DNA of 56,470 nucleotides, taken from assembly GCA_050741255.1 (NCBI GenBank), contig JBOIEQ010000007.1, positions 1 to 56,470 on the forward strand, written 5' to 3'. Position 1 is the stretch's first letter; each line of letters starts with the position of its first letter. The position numbers were made by a program, and so were the translations under genes. Below are positions 9,027 to 17,656 of the stretch, in pieces. The notes beneath the pieces were generated by a model. That model had not been told where the DNA came from, ran no database searches, and saw nothing but the letters and a program-made list of their open reading frames with translations. The DNA is from CAZXNF01 sp050741255 (GTDB lineage: Bacteria; Pseudomonadota; Gammaproteobacteria; Burkholderiales; SG8-41).

Positions 9027-9920
9027 TCAGACGTTCGAGAGTTCCCGCAACGCTTCCCAGACCGTGCTGAACGGCGCCTCCATCGGCTTGTCGCGCCGGC
9101 GCACGAGGCCCAGTTGCCGTGTGAGGCGCGGTCGCAGCGGATGCAGGTTCACGCGGCCGTGGGTGAGCGGATCGTCCGCGCGCTCCATCGGCAGGATCGC
9201 CACACCCAGCCCGGCGGCGACGAGGCTCTTGATCGCTTCGCTGTTGCCGAGTTCCAGGATGGGTTTCGGCGTGACGCCGGCCTGCGCGAACCAGTCCAGG
9301 GTCAGCGCGTACATGCGGCTCTGCCGTGCGTTGAAGATGAGCGGCCGTTCGGCCAGCATTTCCGGCGTCACGAACTTGGGCGCCGGCGGCGCCCCCAGCG
9401 GAATCAGCGCGACCATCGGGTCTTCGCGCACCGGCAGGACTTCCACCGCGGGATTGGGCTTCACCGGCAGCGTCACGAGTCCGATGTCGAGATCGTTCGC
9501 CACCACCCGCTCGACCGCCCGCTCGGCCATGTCCACCGCGATCGCGACTTCCAGGTCCGGATGCGCCTCGCGCAGTCGCACCAGGATCGGCGGCAGCAGG
9601 TAGGTGCACACGGACACCGCGGTCGCGAGCCGCACGCGCCCTCGCCCGCCTTCCCGGTAGCGCGTCATGGTCGCCAGCGCCATGTCGGCCTCCCGCGCGA
9701 GGCGCTCCGCATGGGCCACCAGTTCGGCGCCCGCCGGCGTGGCGTGCGCGCGGCGGCCCAGACGGTCCACCAGGCGCACCCCCACCCGCGCCTCCAGGTC
9801 CCGGATCTGCAGGCTGACCGCCGGCTGGGTCAGGTTCAGGTTCCGGGCGGCGGCCGAGAAACTGCCGGTGGCCACCACCTCCCGCAGGGCCTGCAAGTGG
9901 TCGAGATTCAGTTGGCGCAT
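9027..9920 (-). CDS. LysR-family transcriptional regulator
   Basis: A 297-residue LTTR. The N-terminal winged helix-turn-helix (about 1-65) reads FSAAARNLNLTQPAVSLQIRDLE in overlapping pieces, followed by a type 2 periplasmic-binding-protein-like effector domain (about 90-290). It is divergent from the DUF1127 gene at 10077, with an unusually AT-rich 156-base region between them, the usual place for an LTTR operator. The effector is unknown. By length and sequence it resembles CysB/CbbR-like general LTTRs. Confidence 0.93.
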   Translation of the reverse strand: MRQLNLDHLQALREVVATGSFSAAARNLNLTQPAVSLQIRDLEARVGVRLVDRLGRRAHATPAGAELVAHAERLAREADMALATMTRYREGGRGRVRLATAVSVCTYLLPPILVRLREAHPDLEVAIAVDMAERAVERVVANDLDIGLVTLPVKPNPAVEVLPVREDPMVALIPLGAPPAPKFVTPEMLAERPLIFNARQSRMYALTLDWFAQAGVTPKPILELGNSEAIKSLVAAGLGVAILPMERADDPLTHGRVNLHPLRPRLTRQLGLVRRRDKPMEAPFSTVWEALRELSNV

Positions 9921-10076
9921 ACCGTTCCCCGGGCGAATACTGATAGCACTTACTTACATCTTTTACTTATTGTAATTATTTTTAACATTCATTTCCATTA
10001 TTTACTGCACCGCAGCAAGATAGCGCTACACAGAGACCGGGATCGTCCCGGCCAAGGCAGTACCAAGGAGACCAAG
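9921..10076. promoter_or_regulatory. Divergent promoter region, LysR / DUF1127
   Basis: This AT-rich spacer between divergent genes stands out in GC-rich surroundings, especially 9945-10010. It probably holds both promoters and an LTTR operator; TTATTGTAATTA (9967-9978) contains a T-N11-A-like dyad. The stem CCGGG/CCCGG at 10038-10052 lies in the probable 5' leader of the DUF1127 gene, and AAGGAGA (10065-10071) is its ribosome-binding site. Confidence 0.5.
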
Positions 10077-10337
10077 ATGAACGCCCTGAGCATCAACCGC
10101 AGCGCCGGCGCCCAACAGGCAACCGCCGCCGCCCTCGCCCGGACGGGCGCCACCCTCATCGCCGCACTGCGCAGCCTGGCGGCGGGCATCGACGCCCGAA
10201 TCCGGGCCCGGCGGGATTTCCGGCAGACCGTCGCCGAACTGAACGCGATGGACGACCGTCTGCTGCGGGATATCGGGCTCGCGCGGTGGCAGGTCGAGTG
10301 CTACGCCGACACCGGCAGGCTCGACCGCCAGGCCTGA
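10077..10337 (+). CDS. DUF1127 small protein
   Basis: An 86-residue basic protein. The C-terminal half (about 48-78) has the DUF1127/YjiS pattern ELNAMDDRLLRDIGLARWQV. The ATG is chosen because AAGGAGA precedes it by 5 bases. DUF1127 proteins are small, often stress- or phosphate-related, and in alphaproteobacteria some bind RNA. The role here is unknown, but the divergent LysR gene suggests regulation by it. A strong hairpin terminator follows. Confidence 0.85.
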   Translation: MNALSINRSAGAQQATAAALARTGATLIAALRSLAAGIDARIRARRDFRQTVAELNAMDDRLLRDIGLARWQVECYADTGRLDRQA

Positions 10338-10347
10338 CCCGGTACGC

Positions 10348-10387
10348 AAAAAAACGGGGCATGCCGCAAGGCATGCCCCGTTTGCTT
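10348..10387. terminator. Bidirectional-type terminator
   Basis: AAACGGGGCATGCC (10352-10365), a GCAA loop and GGCATGCCCCGTTT (10370-10383) make a perfect 14-bp stem. A tracts on the left and T residues on the right allow termination in both directions. It closes the DUF1127 transcript and shields it from the repeat element 12 bases downstream. Confidence 0.88.
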
Positions 10388-10398
10388 TGGCGGGTTTC

Positions 10399-10664
10399 TA
10401 GAGCCTGTTATGGACCTAAACGTGCGCGGCGTTGAGCCAAAAGGGCTCGGCTGCTAGGCGTGAGGAGGCCGCGGTGACCCTCACTTCCACGAGCAACGAC
10501 GCAGACGGGCCCTTCTGGCTCAACCCGAAGGGAACGCGGGATTCGGGGTCCATTGCGTCGTCGCCTCACGCTTGCAGTGGCCGGCACTGCGGCGCGTTCG
10601 GCTCCTAGCACTGAACCCCGACTCCCACGTTCGCCGCATACGTTTAGGTCCATAACAGGCTCTA
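10399..10664. mobile_element. Family-1 palindromic MITE-like element, copy A
   Basis: A 266-bp non-coding element. Terminal repeats of about 25 perfect bases (then 2 mismatches, then 6 more matches) start TA-GAGCCTGTTATGGACC. TA at both tips fits a TA target duplication. Inside, 10431-10446 pairs with 10509-10524 (one mismatch), a small GTGA/TCAC hairpin sits at 10474-10484, and 10538-10552 pairs with 10612-10626 (two mismatches). The overall fold is a closing stem with two arms. It lies between a terminator and the 3' end of a SET gene, and its right tip forms that gene's TAG stop. There is no internal ORF of merit. It is about 90% identical to the copy at 47823. Confidence 0.88.
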
Positions 10665-11192
10665 GCGCTTGTTGCCCAGCAGCGTCCCGCGGCACTTCTT
10701 CGAACCGCAGAAACACGGGTGCGCCTTCTTGGCCGCCGGCGTGTGGCGCTCGTCGAGCACCAGGTTGTAGTCGTACAGCAGTTCCTCGCCGGGCTTGAGT
10801 CGGCGCAGCGCGTGGATGAAGATGCGCTTGTCCTCTTCCTCGATCTCGCAGTTGGGCACGCAGGAATGGTTGATCCAGCGCGCGGTGTTGCCGCCGTGGG
10901 TCGCGTCGATGACGATCTTGTCGTCGACCATAAACAGGAAGGTGTGGGGCGACCACTCGTGCTCGTCGGCGTAGCGGCGATCGGCCTCCTTGTGGCTGAT
11001 GCGTTCGCCCAGGTACTCGATCACGCGCTCGCCCTTGCCGATCGGCGCCGTAGCGAACACGCCGCGGCCGTGGATGCCGGATCGGCGGGCGATGATGCGG
11101 GCGCCGCCGGTTTTGGCGCGCACGCCGTTGGTCCTGGTGCGCGTGCCATTGACGCGGGCGGAGGGCTTGGAGCTTTTCTGCTTGCGGGGCAT
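10662..11192 (-). CDS. SET-domain protein-lysine methyltransferase (copy 1)
   Basis: A 176-residue protein. A basic, Lys/Arg-rich N terminus (1-30) is followed by a SET domain (about 31-150) with HGRGVF, the AdoMet-binding INHSCVPNC (107-115) and YDYN (140-143). A post-SET zinc motif, CFCGSKKCRG, lies at 160-169. It transfers methyl groups to protein lysines; bacterial members can target histone-like or host proteins. A paralogue lies 111 bases downstream (11304-11783). The TAG stop is supplied by the mobile element at 10399-10664, yet the protein ends GNKR just as its paralogue ends GPKR, so length was not altered. Confidence 0.9.
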   Translation of the reverse strand: MPRKQKSSKPSARVNGTRTRTNGVRAKTGGARIIARRSGIHGRGVFATAPIGKGERVIEYLGERISHKEADRRYADEHEWSPHTFLFMVDDKIVIDATHGGNTARWINHSCVPNCEIEEEDKRIFIHALRRLKPGEELLYDYNLVLDERHTPAAKKAHPCFCGSKKCRGTLLGNKR

Positions 11193-11303
11193 CGGTCTTC
11201 CGGTTTCAGGTCGGTGGTGGGTTAGAAGAATTGCATGCAGTGATCAGTGTGCAGGGAGCATGAAGCATGCCCGGTCCGCGTGACGGCTGGGTTACCGGCG
11301 GGG

Positions 11304-11783
11304 TCAGCGCTTGGGCCCCAGCAGGGTTCCGCGGCATTTCCGGCTGCCGCACAGGCACTGGTGCTCGCGCTTGGCTTTGGGTGTGTGGCGCTCCACCAGC
11401 ACCAGGTTGTAATCGTAGGATAGTTCCTCGCCGGGCCGGATCTGCCGCAGCGCCTTGATGTACATCCGGCCGTCCTCGTCGTCGGACTCGCAGTTCGGCG
11501 CGCAGGAATGATTGATCCAGCGCGCGCTGTTGCCGTCGCGGGTCGCATCGATGACGACCTTGTCATCGAGAATGAACAGGAAGGTGTGCGCAGGCTTCCC
11601 CTTCGCGGCGCGCTCGCGCCGGTTGGCCTCGCGGTGGGTGATGCGCTCGCCGATGTATTCAACGATGCGCTCGCCCTTCGCAATCGGCGCGAGCGCGAAC
11701 ACGCCGCGGCCATGAATGCCGGACTTGCGGGCGATGAACCGGGGACGGGAAGCAATGCGGGAACGGGGTTTCGAATGAGCCAT
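11304..11783 (-). CDS. SET-domain protein-lysine methyltransferase (copy 2)
   Basis: A 159-residue paralogue of the preceding SET protein, with a shorter basic N terminus. It has HGRGVF (24-29), NHSCAPNC (91-98), YDYN (123-126) and the post-SET CLCGSRKCRG (143-152). All catalytic elements are intact. The start is set at the Met of MAHSKPRSR; longer in-frame readings run into sequence with no family similarity. The two tandem copies differ mainly in the N terminus and around residues 52-65, suggesting an old duplication with distinct substrates. Confidence 0.9.
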   Translation of the reverse strand: MAHSKPRSRIASRPRFIARKSGIHGRGVFALAPIAKGERIVEYIGERITHREANRRERAAKGKPAHTFLFILDDKVVIDATRDGNSARWINHSCAPNCESDDEDGRMYIKALRQIRPGEELSYDYNLVLVERHTPKAKREHQCLCGSRKCRGTLLGPKR

Positions 11784-11841
11784 GCTGTTCAGATGCGATC
11801 CGACGGCAGAAAACGCTGCGGATTGTACCGCACGAACCTCG

Positions 11842-13284
11842 CTACAAGAATGAGTCCGCGAGCCGGCCCGTGTTCTGCAGCAGCCGCCGCCACGCCGGGC
11901 GCGACGCCCACGCCGCGGCGTCGAGCCGGTCCGCATCGGCGAGATAACGCGCCTGGACCGTGCCGAGTTCGGCCACCACCTCGGGGTCGTAGATGAGCAG
12001 ACTGACCTCGCTGTTCAGGGCGAAGGACCGGATGTCGAGGTTGCTCGAGCCGATCAGCGCGACGCGGTCATCGAAGCTCGCGTGCTTGGCGTGCAGGAAA
12101 TTGCGGCGGTAGAAGTGCACATGCACCCCCGCCTCCAGCAGATCGTCGTAAAACGATTGTTGCGCCAGGCGTGCCAGGCGCTGGTTGGAGTGTTTGGACA
12201 CGATCAGGTGCACCGCCACGCCGCGCTCGACGGCGAGCCGCATCGCCAGCAGGAAGGCGGTGTCCGGGATGAAATACGGGGTCGTGAGCACGATGCGCCG
12301 GGTGGCCGCATGCATCAGCGTGATCAGCACGTGATCGACCTGCCCCTGGCGGTAGCCGGGCCCGCTGCCGAGCAGCTGCGCGATCGAGGATCCCGTGCGC
12401 TCCGGCGGCGGGAACCACGCCGGCAGGGTTTTCTCGTCGCCGGTCTCGAGGTAGCGGTCGGCGAGCAGCAGGATCTGCAATTGGCGCACGACAGGCCCGG
12501 TCACGCGCACGACGAGTTCCTCGTTCGTCATGCCCGCATTGGCTTCCGCATCCACGATGTTCTGCGAGCCGGTATAGCCGATGCGGCCGTCGATCACCGC
12601 GATCTTGCGGTGATTGCGCAGGTCGAAGCGCGCCGCGTCGCGCCGGAACCAGCGCACGCGCATCAGCTCGATCACTTCCACTCCGGCCGCGCGCAGCTCG
12701 GGGGCGAGGCGCCGGCGCGCGCCCTTGGAGCCGATGCTGTCCATCAGCAGCCGGCAGGTCACGCCGCGCGCGGTCGCGCGCAGGAGCGCCGCCGCCACGT
12801 GCCGTCCCGTGCGGTCGTCCTCGAAAATGTAGAACAGCAGGTGCACGTGATCGGCGGCCGCGTCGATGTCCGCCACCAGCCGGTCCATGGTCCCTGCGTA
12901 ATCGCCCAGCAGCTCGAAACGATTACCGTCGCGCGGCGGGAAATCACCGAGATTCTCGGCCAGGCGGACCGCCTGATCGAAGGGGGCAGGGATGACCGGC
13001 GGCGCAGCGAGTTCCTGCCCCAGCAGCCGGTCGCGCGTGCGCTGCACCAGTTCGGCGACCTGGCGCTGCATCGCGATGCGCTGCCGCGGGTAGTAGACGC
13101 GGCCGAAGATCGCGTAAAGCACGAGGCCGGGCCACGGCAGGAACAGGATCAGCAGCAGCCAGGTGCGCGCGGCCGCCGGCGGCCGCCGCTGCGGCACGTA
13201 CAGCAGCATGACGATGCGGATCACCCACTCGCTGGCGTAATACAGCGAACCGAGGAGCGGGAGGTGCTGCTGCAGCCAGGCCAT
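11842..13284 (-). CDS. cls: Cardiolipin synthase (phospholipase D family)
   Basis: A 480-residue membrane enzyme that condenses two phosphatidylglycerols into cardiolipin. Two N-terminal membrane segments (about 10-65) precede two HKD motifs: HRKIAVIDGRIGYTGSQN near residue 222 and HAKHASFDDRVALIGSSN near 399. Length and layout fit bacterial ClsA. It is followed 57 bases downstream by the SET pair and lies 18 bases from the IlvD/Edd gene, all on the same strand. Confidence 0.93.
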   Translation of the reverse strand: MAWLQQHLPLLGSLYYASEWVIRIVMLLYVPQRRPPAAARTWLLLILFLPWPGLVLYAIFGRVYYPRQRIAMQRQVAELVQRTRDRLLGQELAAPPVIPAPFDQAVRLAENLGDFPPRDGNRFELLGDYAGTMDRLVADIDAAADHVHLLFYIFEDDRTGRHVAAALLRATARGVTCRLLMDSIGSKGARRRLAPELRAAGVEVIELMRVRWFRRDAARFDLRNHRKIAVIDGRIGYTGSQNIVDAEANAGMTNEELVVRVTGPVVRQLQILLLADRYLETGDEKTLPAWFPPPERTGSSIAQLLGSGPGYRQGQVDHVLITLMHAATRRIVLTTPYFIPDTAFLLAMRLAVERGVAVHLIVSKHSNQRLARLAQQSFYDDLLEAGVHVHFYRRNFLHAKHASFDDRVALIGSSNLDIRSFALNSEVSLLIYDPEVVAELGTVQARYLADADRLDAAAWASRPAWRRLLQNTGRLADSFL

Positions 13285-13302
13285 GCGCGGAGGGCGTAAA
13301 CC

Positions 13303-15027
13303 TCAGCCCGGCACGCGGGCCCGCACCGGCGGCACGAGGAAGGCGAAATCGCAGCCCTGCCCCGCCTGCTGCACGCTGTCCATGTAGAGCTTGCGGTAGC
13401 CGCGATCGTCCCCTTCACGCGCTGGCGCCGGCTGCCACAACTTGCGCCGGGCTTCCAGTTCGGCGGCGGAGACCTTGAGTTCCAGCCGCCGCTTCGGCGC
13501 ATCGAGTTCGATGAGGTCGCCATTCTTCACCAGCGCGAGCGGGCCACCGACCGCGGATTCGGGCGCGACATGCAGCACGATGGTACCGAAGGCGGTGCCG
13601 CTCATGCGCGCATCCGAAATGCGCACCATGTCTTTCACGCCTTTGGACGCGAGCTTTTTCGGGATCGGCAGGTAGCCCGCTTCCGGCATGCCCGGCGCGC
13701 CGATGGGACCGGCGTTCTTCAGCACCAGCACGCTGTCGGCGGTCACCTCGAGCGCGGGATCGTCGATGCGGCTGGCGAGATCTTCCAGCGATTCGAACAC
13801 GCAGGCCGGACCGGTGTGCACCAGCAGGTTCTGCTGCGCCGCGCATTGCTTGAGGATGGCGCCGTCCGGCGCAAGGTTGCCGCGCAGCACGACCATCGCG
13901 TCCTTCGCATAGACCGGCTTCGCCGCCGGCTTCACCACGTCCTGCGGCCAGGCGGGCGGCGCGTCGGCGATGTTCTGCGCGAGCGTCTTGCCCGTGACCG
14001 TCAGCGCATCGCCCTTCAGCAGCGGCGCGATTTCGCGCAGGATCGTGACGAGCCCCCCGGCGTTGTAGAGATCTTCCATGTAGCCCTGGCCGGTCGGCTT
14101 GAGGTCGACCAGCATCGGCGTGTCGCGGCCCATGCGGTCAAAAGCGTCGAGGTCCAGCGCGAAGCCGAGACGTCCGGCGATCGCGGCGAAATGCACGATG
14201 GCGTTGGTCGAACCGCCGATGGCCAGCAGCACGCGCAAGGCGTTCTCGAAGGCGGCGGGCGTCATGATCTGCTTCGGCGTCAGTTTCTCCGCGGCGATCT
14301 GCACCGCGCGCGCGCCCGTCGCCTCCGCGTGGCGCAGGCGCTCCGCGTGCACGGCGGGAATCGCCGCGCCCTGCGGCAGCATCATGCCAAGCGCCTCCGC
14401 GCAGCAGGCCATCGTGCTCGCCGTGCCCATCACCATGCAGGTGCCCGCGGTCGGCGCGAGCTTGGCGTTGACCTCGCCGATCTCCTGCGCGTCGATCTCG
14501 CCGGCGCGGAACTTGGCCCAGAAGCGGCGGCAGTCGGTGCAGGCGCCGAGGCGCTCGCCCTTGTGGTCGCCGGTGGACATCGGTCCGGTCACTTCCAGGA
14601 TGGCCGGCACGTTCGCGCTGGCCGCCCCCATCAACAGCGCGGGCACCGTCTTGTCGCAGCCGCCGAGCAGCACCACCGCGTCCATCGGCTGTGCGCGGAT
14701 CATCTCCTCGGCATCGATCGCCATCAGGTTGCGCAGGAACATGCTGGTCGGATGCGCGAAGGACTCGTGCAGCGACACGATCGGAAATTCGATCGGCAGT
14801 CCGCCCGCCAGCATCACGCCGCGCTTCACGGCCTCGACGATGTCGGGCACGTTGCGGTGGCAGGCGTTGTACGCGGAGTACGTATTGGTAATGCCGATGA
14901 TGGGGCGCGACAGCGCGTCGTCGGAATAGCCCATCGCCTTGATGAAGGCGGTGCGCAGAAACAGGGAGAAGTCGGCGTCGCCGTAGGCGGTCAGGCCGCG
15001 GCGCATGCCCTTGGCGGAATCGGCCAT
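13303..15027 (-). CDS. IlvD/Edd-family dehydratase
   Basis: A 574-residue Fe-S dehydratase. Cluster-binding motifs are GGCDKTVPALLMGAASAN (first Cys), GACTDCRRFW and GTCMVMGTAST. Length (about 575) and the opening MRRGLTAYGDADFSLFLR fit the sugar-acid dehydratase branch (L-arabonate or D-xylonate dehydratase) better than biosynthetic IlvD. It eliminates water from 2,3-dihydroxy acids. There are no sugar transport or aldolase genes beside it, so the substrate is uncertain. Confidence 0.9.
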   Translation of the reverse strand: MADSAKGMRRGLTAYGDADFSLFLRTAFIKAMGYSDDALSRPIIGITNTYSAYNACHRNVPDIVEAVKRGVMLAGGLPIEFPIVSLHESFAHPTSMFLRNLMAIDAEEMIRAQPMDAVVLLGGCDKTVPALLMGAASANVPAILEVTGPMSTGDHKGERLGACTDCRRFWAKFRAGEIDAQEIGEVNAKLAPTAGTCMVMGTASTMACCAEALGMMLPQGAAIPAVHAERLRHAEATGARAVQIAAEKLTPKQIMTPAAFENALRVLLAIGGSTNAIVHFAAIAGRLGFALDLDAFDRMGRDTPMLVDLKPTGQGYMEDLYNAGGLVTILREIAPLLKGDALTVTGKTLAQNIADAPPAWPQDVVKPAAKPVYAKDAMVVLRGNLAPDGAILKQCAAQQNLLVHTGPACVFESLEDLASRIDDPALEVTADSVLVLKNAGPIGAPGMPEAGYLPIPKKLASKGVKDMVRISDARMSGTAFGTIVLHVAPESAVGGPLALVKNGDLIELDAPKRRLELKVSAAELEARRKLWQPAPAREGDDRGYRKLYMDSVQQAGQGCDFAFLVPPVRARVPG

Positions 15028-15153
15028 GGGATAGTTTCCGGTCGGTAACGGTGAGGGAAGCGCACGATAGCGAATGCGCCCGACCGGCGCAACCGAGTGC
15101 AGGTGCTTGCATTACAATCGGTTTCCCCCGCGCACCGGCCATTACCCGCAACC

Positions 15154-16839
15154 ATGCCCACCCTCGCGATTCCTGCGCGTGTCGTACTCGTACTCCTCAC
15201 CGCGCTGTGCCTACTGCTGCCGCTCGGCGCCCGCGCAGCGACCCCTGCACCCTCGCCCGTTCCCGCTGCGACCGCCGCCACGCCGGTCGAAACGGACGCA
15301 CTGCCCGTCAAACCGGCGCAACTGGTCGTATTCAATCGCCCGATCATCCTGTTCCGGGCGCCCTTTCTGGGCAATCCGCCGGAAGAGCGCGTGCGCGCCG
15401 CGCTGCGCCGTATCGACCAGCTCGTTGAACGCGGGCAACGCGCCGCCATCTCCCAGCAGACGATTCCGCAAGGCATCCTGATTTTGATCGGCGACAATTT
15501 CATTTTCGCGGTCACCCCGGGGGATGTCGACACGCTCGGCGGCGAGACGCTCGAATCCACCGCCGCCGCGTCCGTGGCCGCACTCCAGCAGGTAGCGGCG
15601 GAAACACGGGAAAGCAGGGATCTCAAGGTACTGGGCAAAGCCCTGCTCTCCAGTGTCATCGCCACCGGGGTGCTCGCCGCGCTGCTGTGGATCCTGTGGC
15701 ATGCACGGCGCTGGGTCTCGGCCCGGCTGCAGCGCGTCGCCCGGCAGCATGCGGAAAAACTGCGCATCGGCGAGGCCCAGTTGCTCCAGCAGGAACACGT
15801 CCTGAATATCGTCCGGCGTGTTTCCAGCGCGGTGTTCACGCTGATCGGCCTCCTGCTCGCCTATCGCTGGCTGGATTATGTGCTCCAGCGTTTTCCGTAC
15901 ACGCGGCGCTGGGGGGAACAGCTGGATCACTATCTCGTCAGCACGGTTGAAGTGCTGGGCAAGAACATGCTGGACGCGCTGCCCGACCTGCTCATCGCGT
16001 TCCTCATTTTCCTCATCGCCCGCTTCATTGCCCGGATGCTGCGTGGATTCTTCGATCGCGTGCAAGCGGGCCGCCTCGAGGTGGGCTGGCTCGACGTCGA
16101 CACCGCCGGCCCGACCGCTCGCATCGTCAGCGTTCTCGTCTGGGCCTTCGCGCTGGTCATGGCCTATCCGTACCTGCCCGGCTCCGGAACCGACGCCTTC
16201 AAGGGCATCTCGGTGCTGCTGGGCCTGATGGTGTCCATCGGCGCCTCCGGCACCATCGGTCAGGCCGCCAGCGGACTCATCCTCATGTACACCCGCACGA
16301 TCCGGCCCGGCGAGTACGTGAAGGTCGGCGACCATGAAGGCACCGTGACCGAACTGGGCATGTTCACCACGCGCATCCGCACCGGCATGGGCGAGGAATT
16401 GACCCTGCCCAATTCGCTGATCGTCGGCAACGTCACCAAGAATTATTCGCGCGCGACCGACGGCGGTGGTTTCGTGCTCGATACGACGGTGACGATCGGT
16501 TACGACGCGCCCTGGCGGCAGATCCACGCGTTGCTCCTGGAAGCGGCCCACCGCACGGACGGGATCGCTCCAGAGCCGGCGGCGCGGGTGTTCCAGACCG
16601 CCCTGTCGGATTTCTACGTCGAGTACCGTCTCGCCTGCTACGCCACCCCCAGCGAGCCGCGGCCGCGCGCCGTCGTGCTGACCGCGCTCCACCAGAACAT
16701 CCAGGACGTGTTCAACGAACACGGCGTGCAGATCATGTCGCCGCATTACCTCGGCGACCCGCCCCAGGCCAAGATTGTGCCTCCCGACCAGTGGTACGCC
16801 GCGCCCGCGCAGCCACCGTCCGACACCGGCGCCCGTTAG
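15154..16839 (+). CDS. MscS-family mechanosensitive channel
   Basis: A 561-residue protein. A signal peptide (about 1-28) is followed by a periplasmic region (about 30-170), several membrane segments (about 175-385) and the MscS pore and beta domain: the pore-lining helix is rich in Gly/Ala (LMVSIGASGTIGQAASG, then LILMYTRTIRPGEYVKVGDH). The C-terminal alpha/beta vestibule follows. It is a gated osmotic safety valve of the inner membrane with an added periplasmic domain. The start is taken at the Met of MPTLAIPAR, which gives a clean signal peptide. Confidence 0.92.
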   Translation: MPTLAIPARVVLVLLTALCLLLPLGARAATPAPSPVPAATAATPVETDALPVKPAQLVVFNRPIILFRAPFLGNPPEERVRAALRRIDQLVERGQRAAISQQTIPQGILILIGDNFIFAVTPGDVDTLGGETLESTAAASVAALQQVAAETRESRDLKVLGKALLSSVIATGVLAALLWILWHARRWVSARLQRVARQHAEKLRIGEAQLLQQEHVLNIVRRVSSAVFTLIGLLLAYRWLDYVLQRFPYTRRWGEQLDHYLVSTVEVLGKNMLDALPDLLIAFLIFLIARFIARMLRGFFDRVQAGRLEVGWLDVDTAGPTARIVSVLVWAFALVMAYPYLPGSGTDAFKGISVLLGLMVSIGASGTIGQAASGLILMYTRTIRPGEYVKVGDHEGTVTELGMFTTRIRTGMGEELTLPNSLIVGNVTKNYSRATDGGGFVLDTTVTIGYDAPWRQIHALLLEAAHRTDGIAPEPAARVFQTALSDFYVEYRLACYATPSEPRPRAVVLTALHQNIQDVFNEHGVQIMSPHYLGDPPQAKIVPPDQWYAAPAQPPSDTGAR

Positions 16840-16924
16840 CAGCCTGCATCGGCGCCCGCGCATTGACCGTCCTCTTGCGCGCTGCCTACAATCGACGCCC
16901 CACCGCGGTCCCAATAGAGGCGTC

Positions 16925-17656
16925 ATGGAGGAGAAAAAACTGATCGGCCGGCTGCCGCGCGAAGCGCTGCGCCTGCTGCACCTCCCGCGGCTGCCGGCTG
17001 ACGTGCTCGACGGTTTCAAGGCGCTCGTCGACCTGACCGGCACGCTGTCCGACGCCTGCGACGAGTTGGGCATCGTCGGCGCGATTCCCGCGAGCGAGCT
17101 GTACCCGGTCAATCCCGGCAAGCGCATCGTGGGCCCGGCCCTGACGGTGCGCAACGTGCGGCATGCCACGCAGATCCACAAGGCCGCGCAGGACAAGGCG
17201 AGCGGCCAGGGCGAAAGCGAAGCGCACAATCTCGCCGAGCCCGGCGACGTGCTCGTGATCGAAGGCGTGTTCGGCTGCTCCAACATGGGCGGCCAATCCG
17301 CCACCATCGGCATGCGTCAGGGCGAAGCCGGCGCCATCGTCGACGGCTCCATCCGCGATCCCGACCAGTATCGGGAAATGGGCTGGCCGGTGTGGGTACG
17401 CGGCGTGACGCCCATCACCGGCAAGTGGCGCATGCAGACGGTGGAAATCAACGGTACCGTGCAGATCGCGGGCATACTGGTCAAGCCCGGCGACATCGTG
17501 TGCGCCGACAACGCGGGCATCTGTTTCGTGCCGCAGGCGCGCGCGGCGGAAGTACTGGAGGCCGCGCGGAAGATCGACGCCGGCGATTCCAAACGCAAGC
17601 AGGACATCGATGGCGGCGCCAACGTCGCCGACCTCATGAGGAAGAAATACAAATGA
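16925..17656 (+). CDS. RraA-like / HMG-aldolase-family protein
   Basis: A 243-residue protein. The core motif GQSATIGMRQGEAGAIVDG followed by SIRD, and PVWVRGVTPI, match the RraA/4-hydroxy-4-methyl-2-oxoglutarate aldolase fold, including the Arg-Asp pair that binds substrate and the divalent metal. Its N-terminal extension makes it larger than RraA (about 160). Its stop overlaps the start of the first sulfatase (ATGA), so they are translationally coupled. An aldolase or decarboxylase step on the product of the sulfatases is a reasonable inference; RNase E inhibition is unlikely. Confidence 0.88.
   Translation: MEEKKLIGRLPREALRLLHLPRLPADVLDGFKALVDLTGTLSDACDELGIVGAIPASELYPVNPGKRIVGPALTVRNVRHATQIHKAAQDKASGQGESEAHNLAEPGDVLVIEGVFGCSNMGGQSATIGMRQGEAGAIVDGSIRDPDQYREMGWPVWVRGVTPITGKWRMQTVEINGTVQIAGILVKPGDIVCADNAGICFVPQARAAEVLEAARKIDAGDSKRKQDIDGGANVADLMRKKYK

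Noticed and set aside
10408..10956. Open frames running through the family-1 elements (also 47832-48671)
   Set aside because: They cross from the element into genes in the wrong frame and have no family similarity; the element is better explained by its stems.
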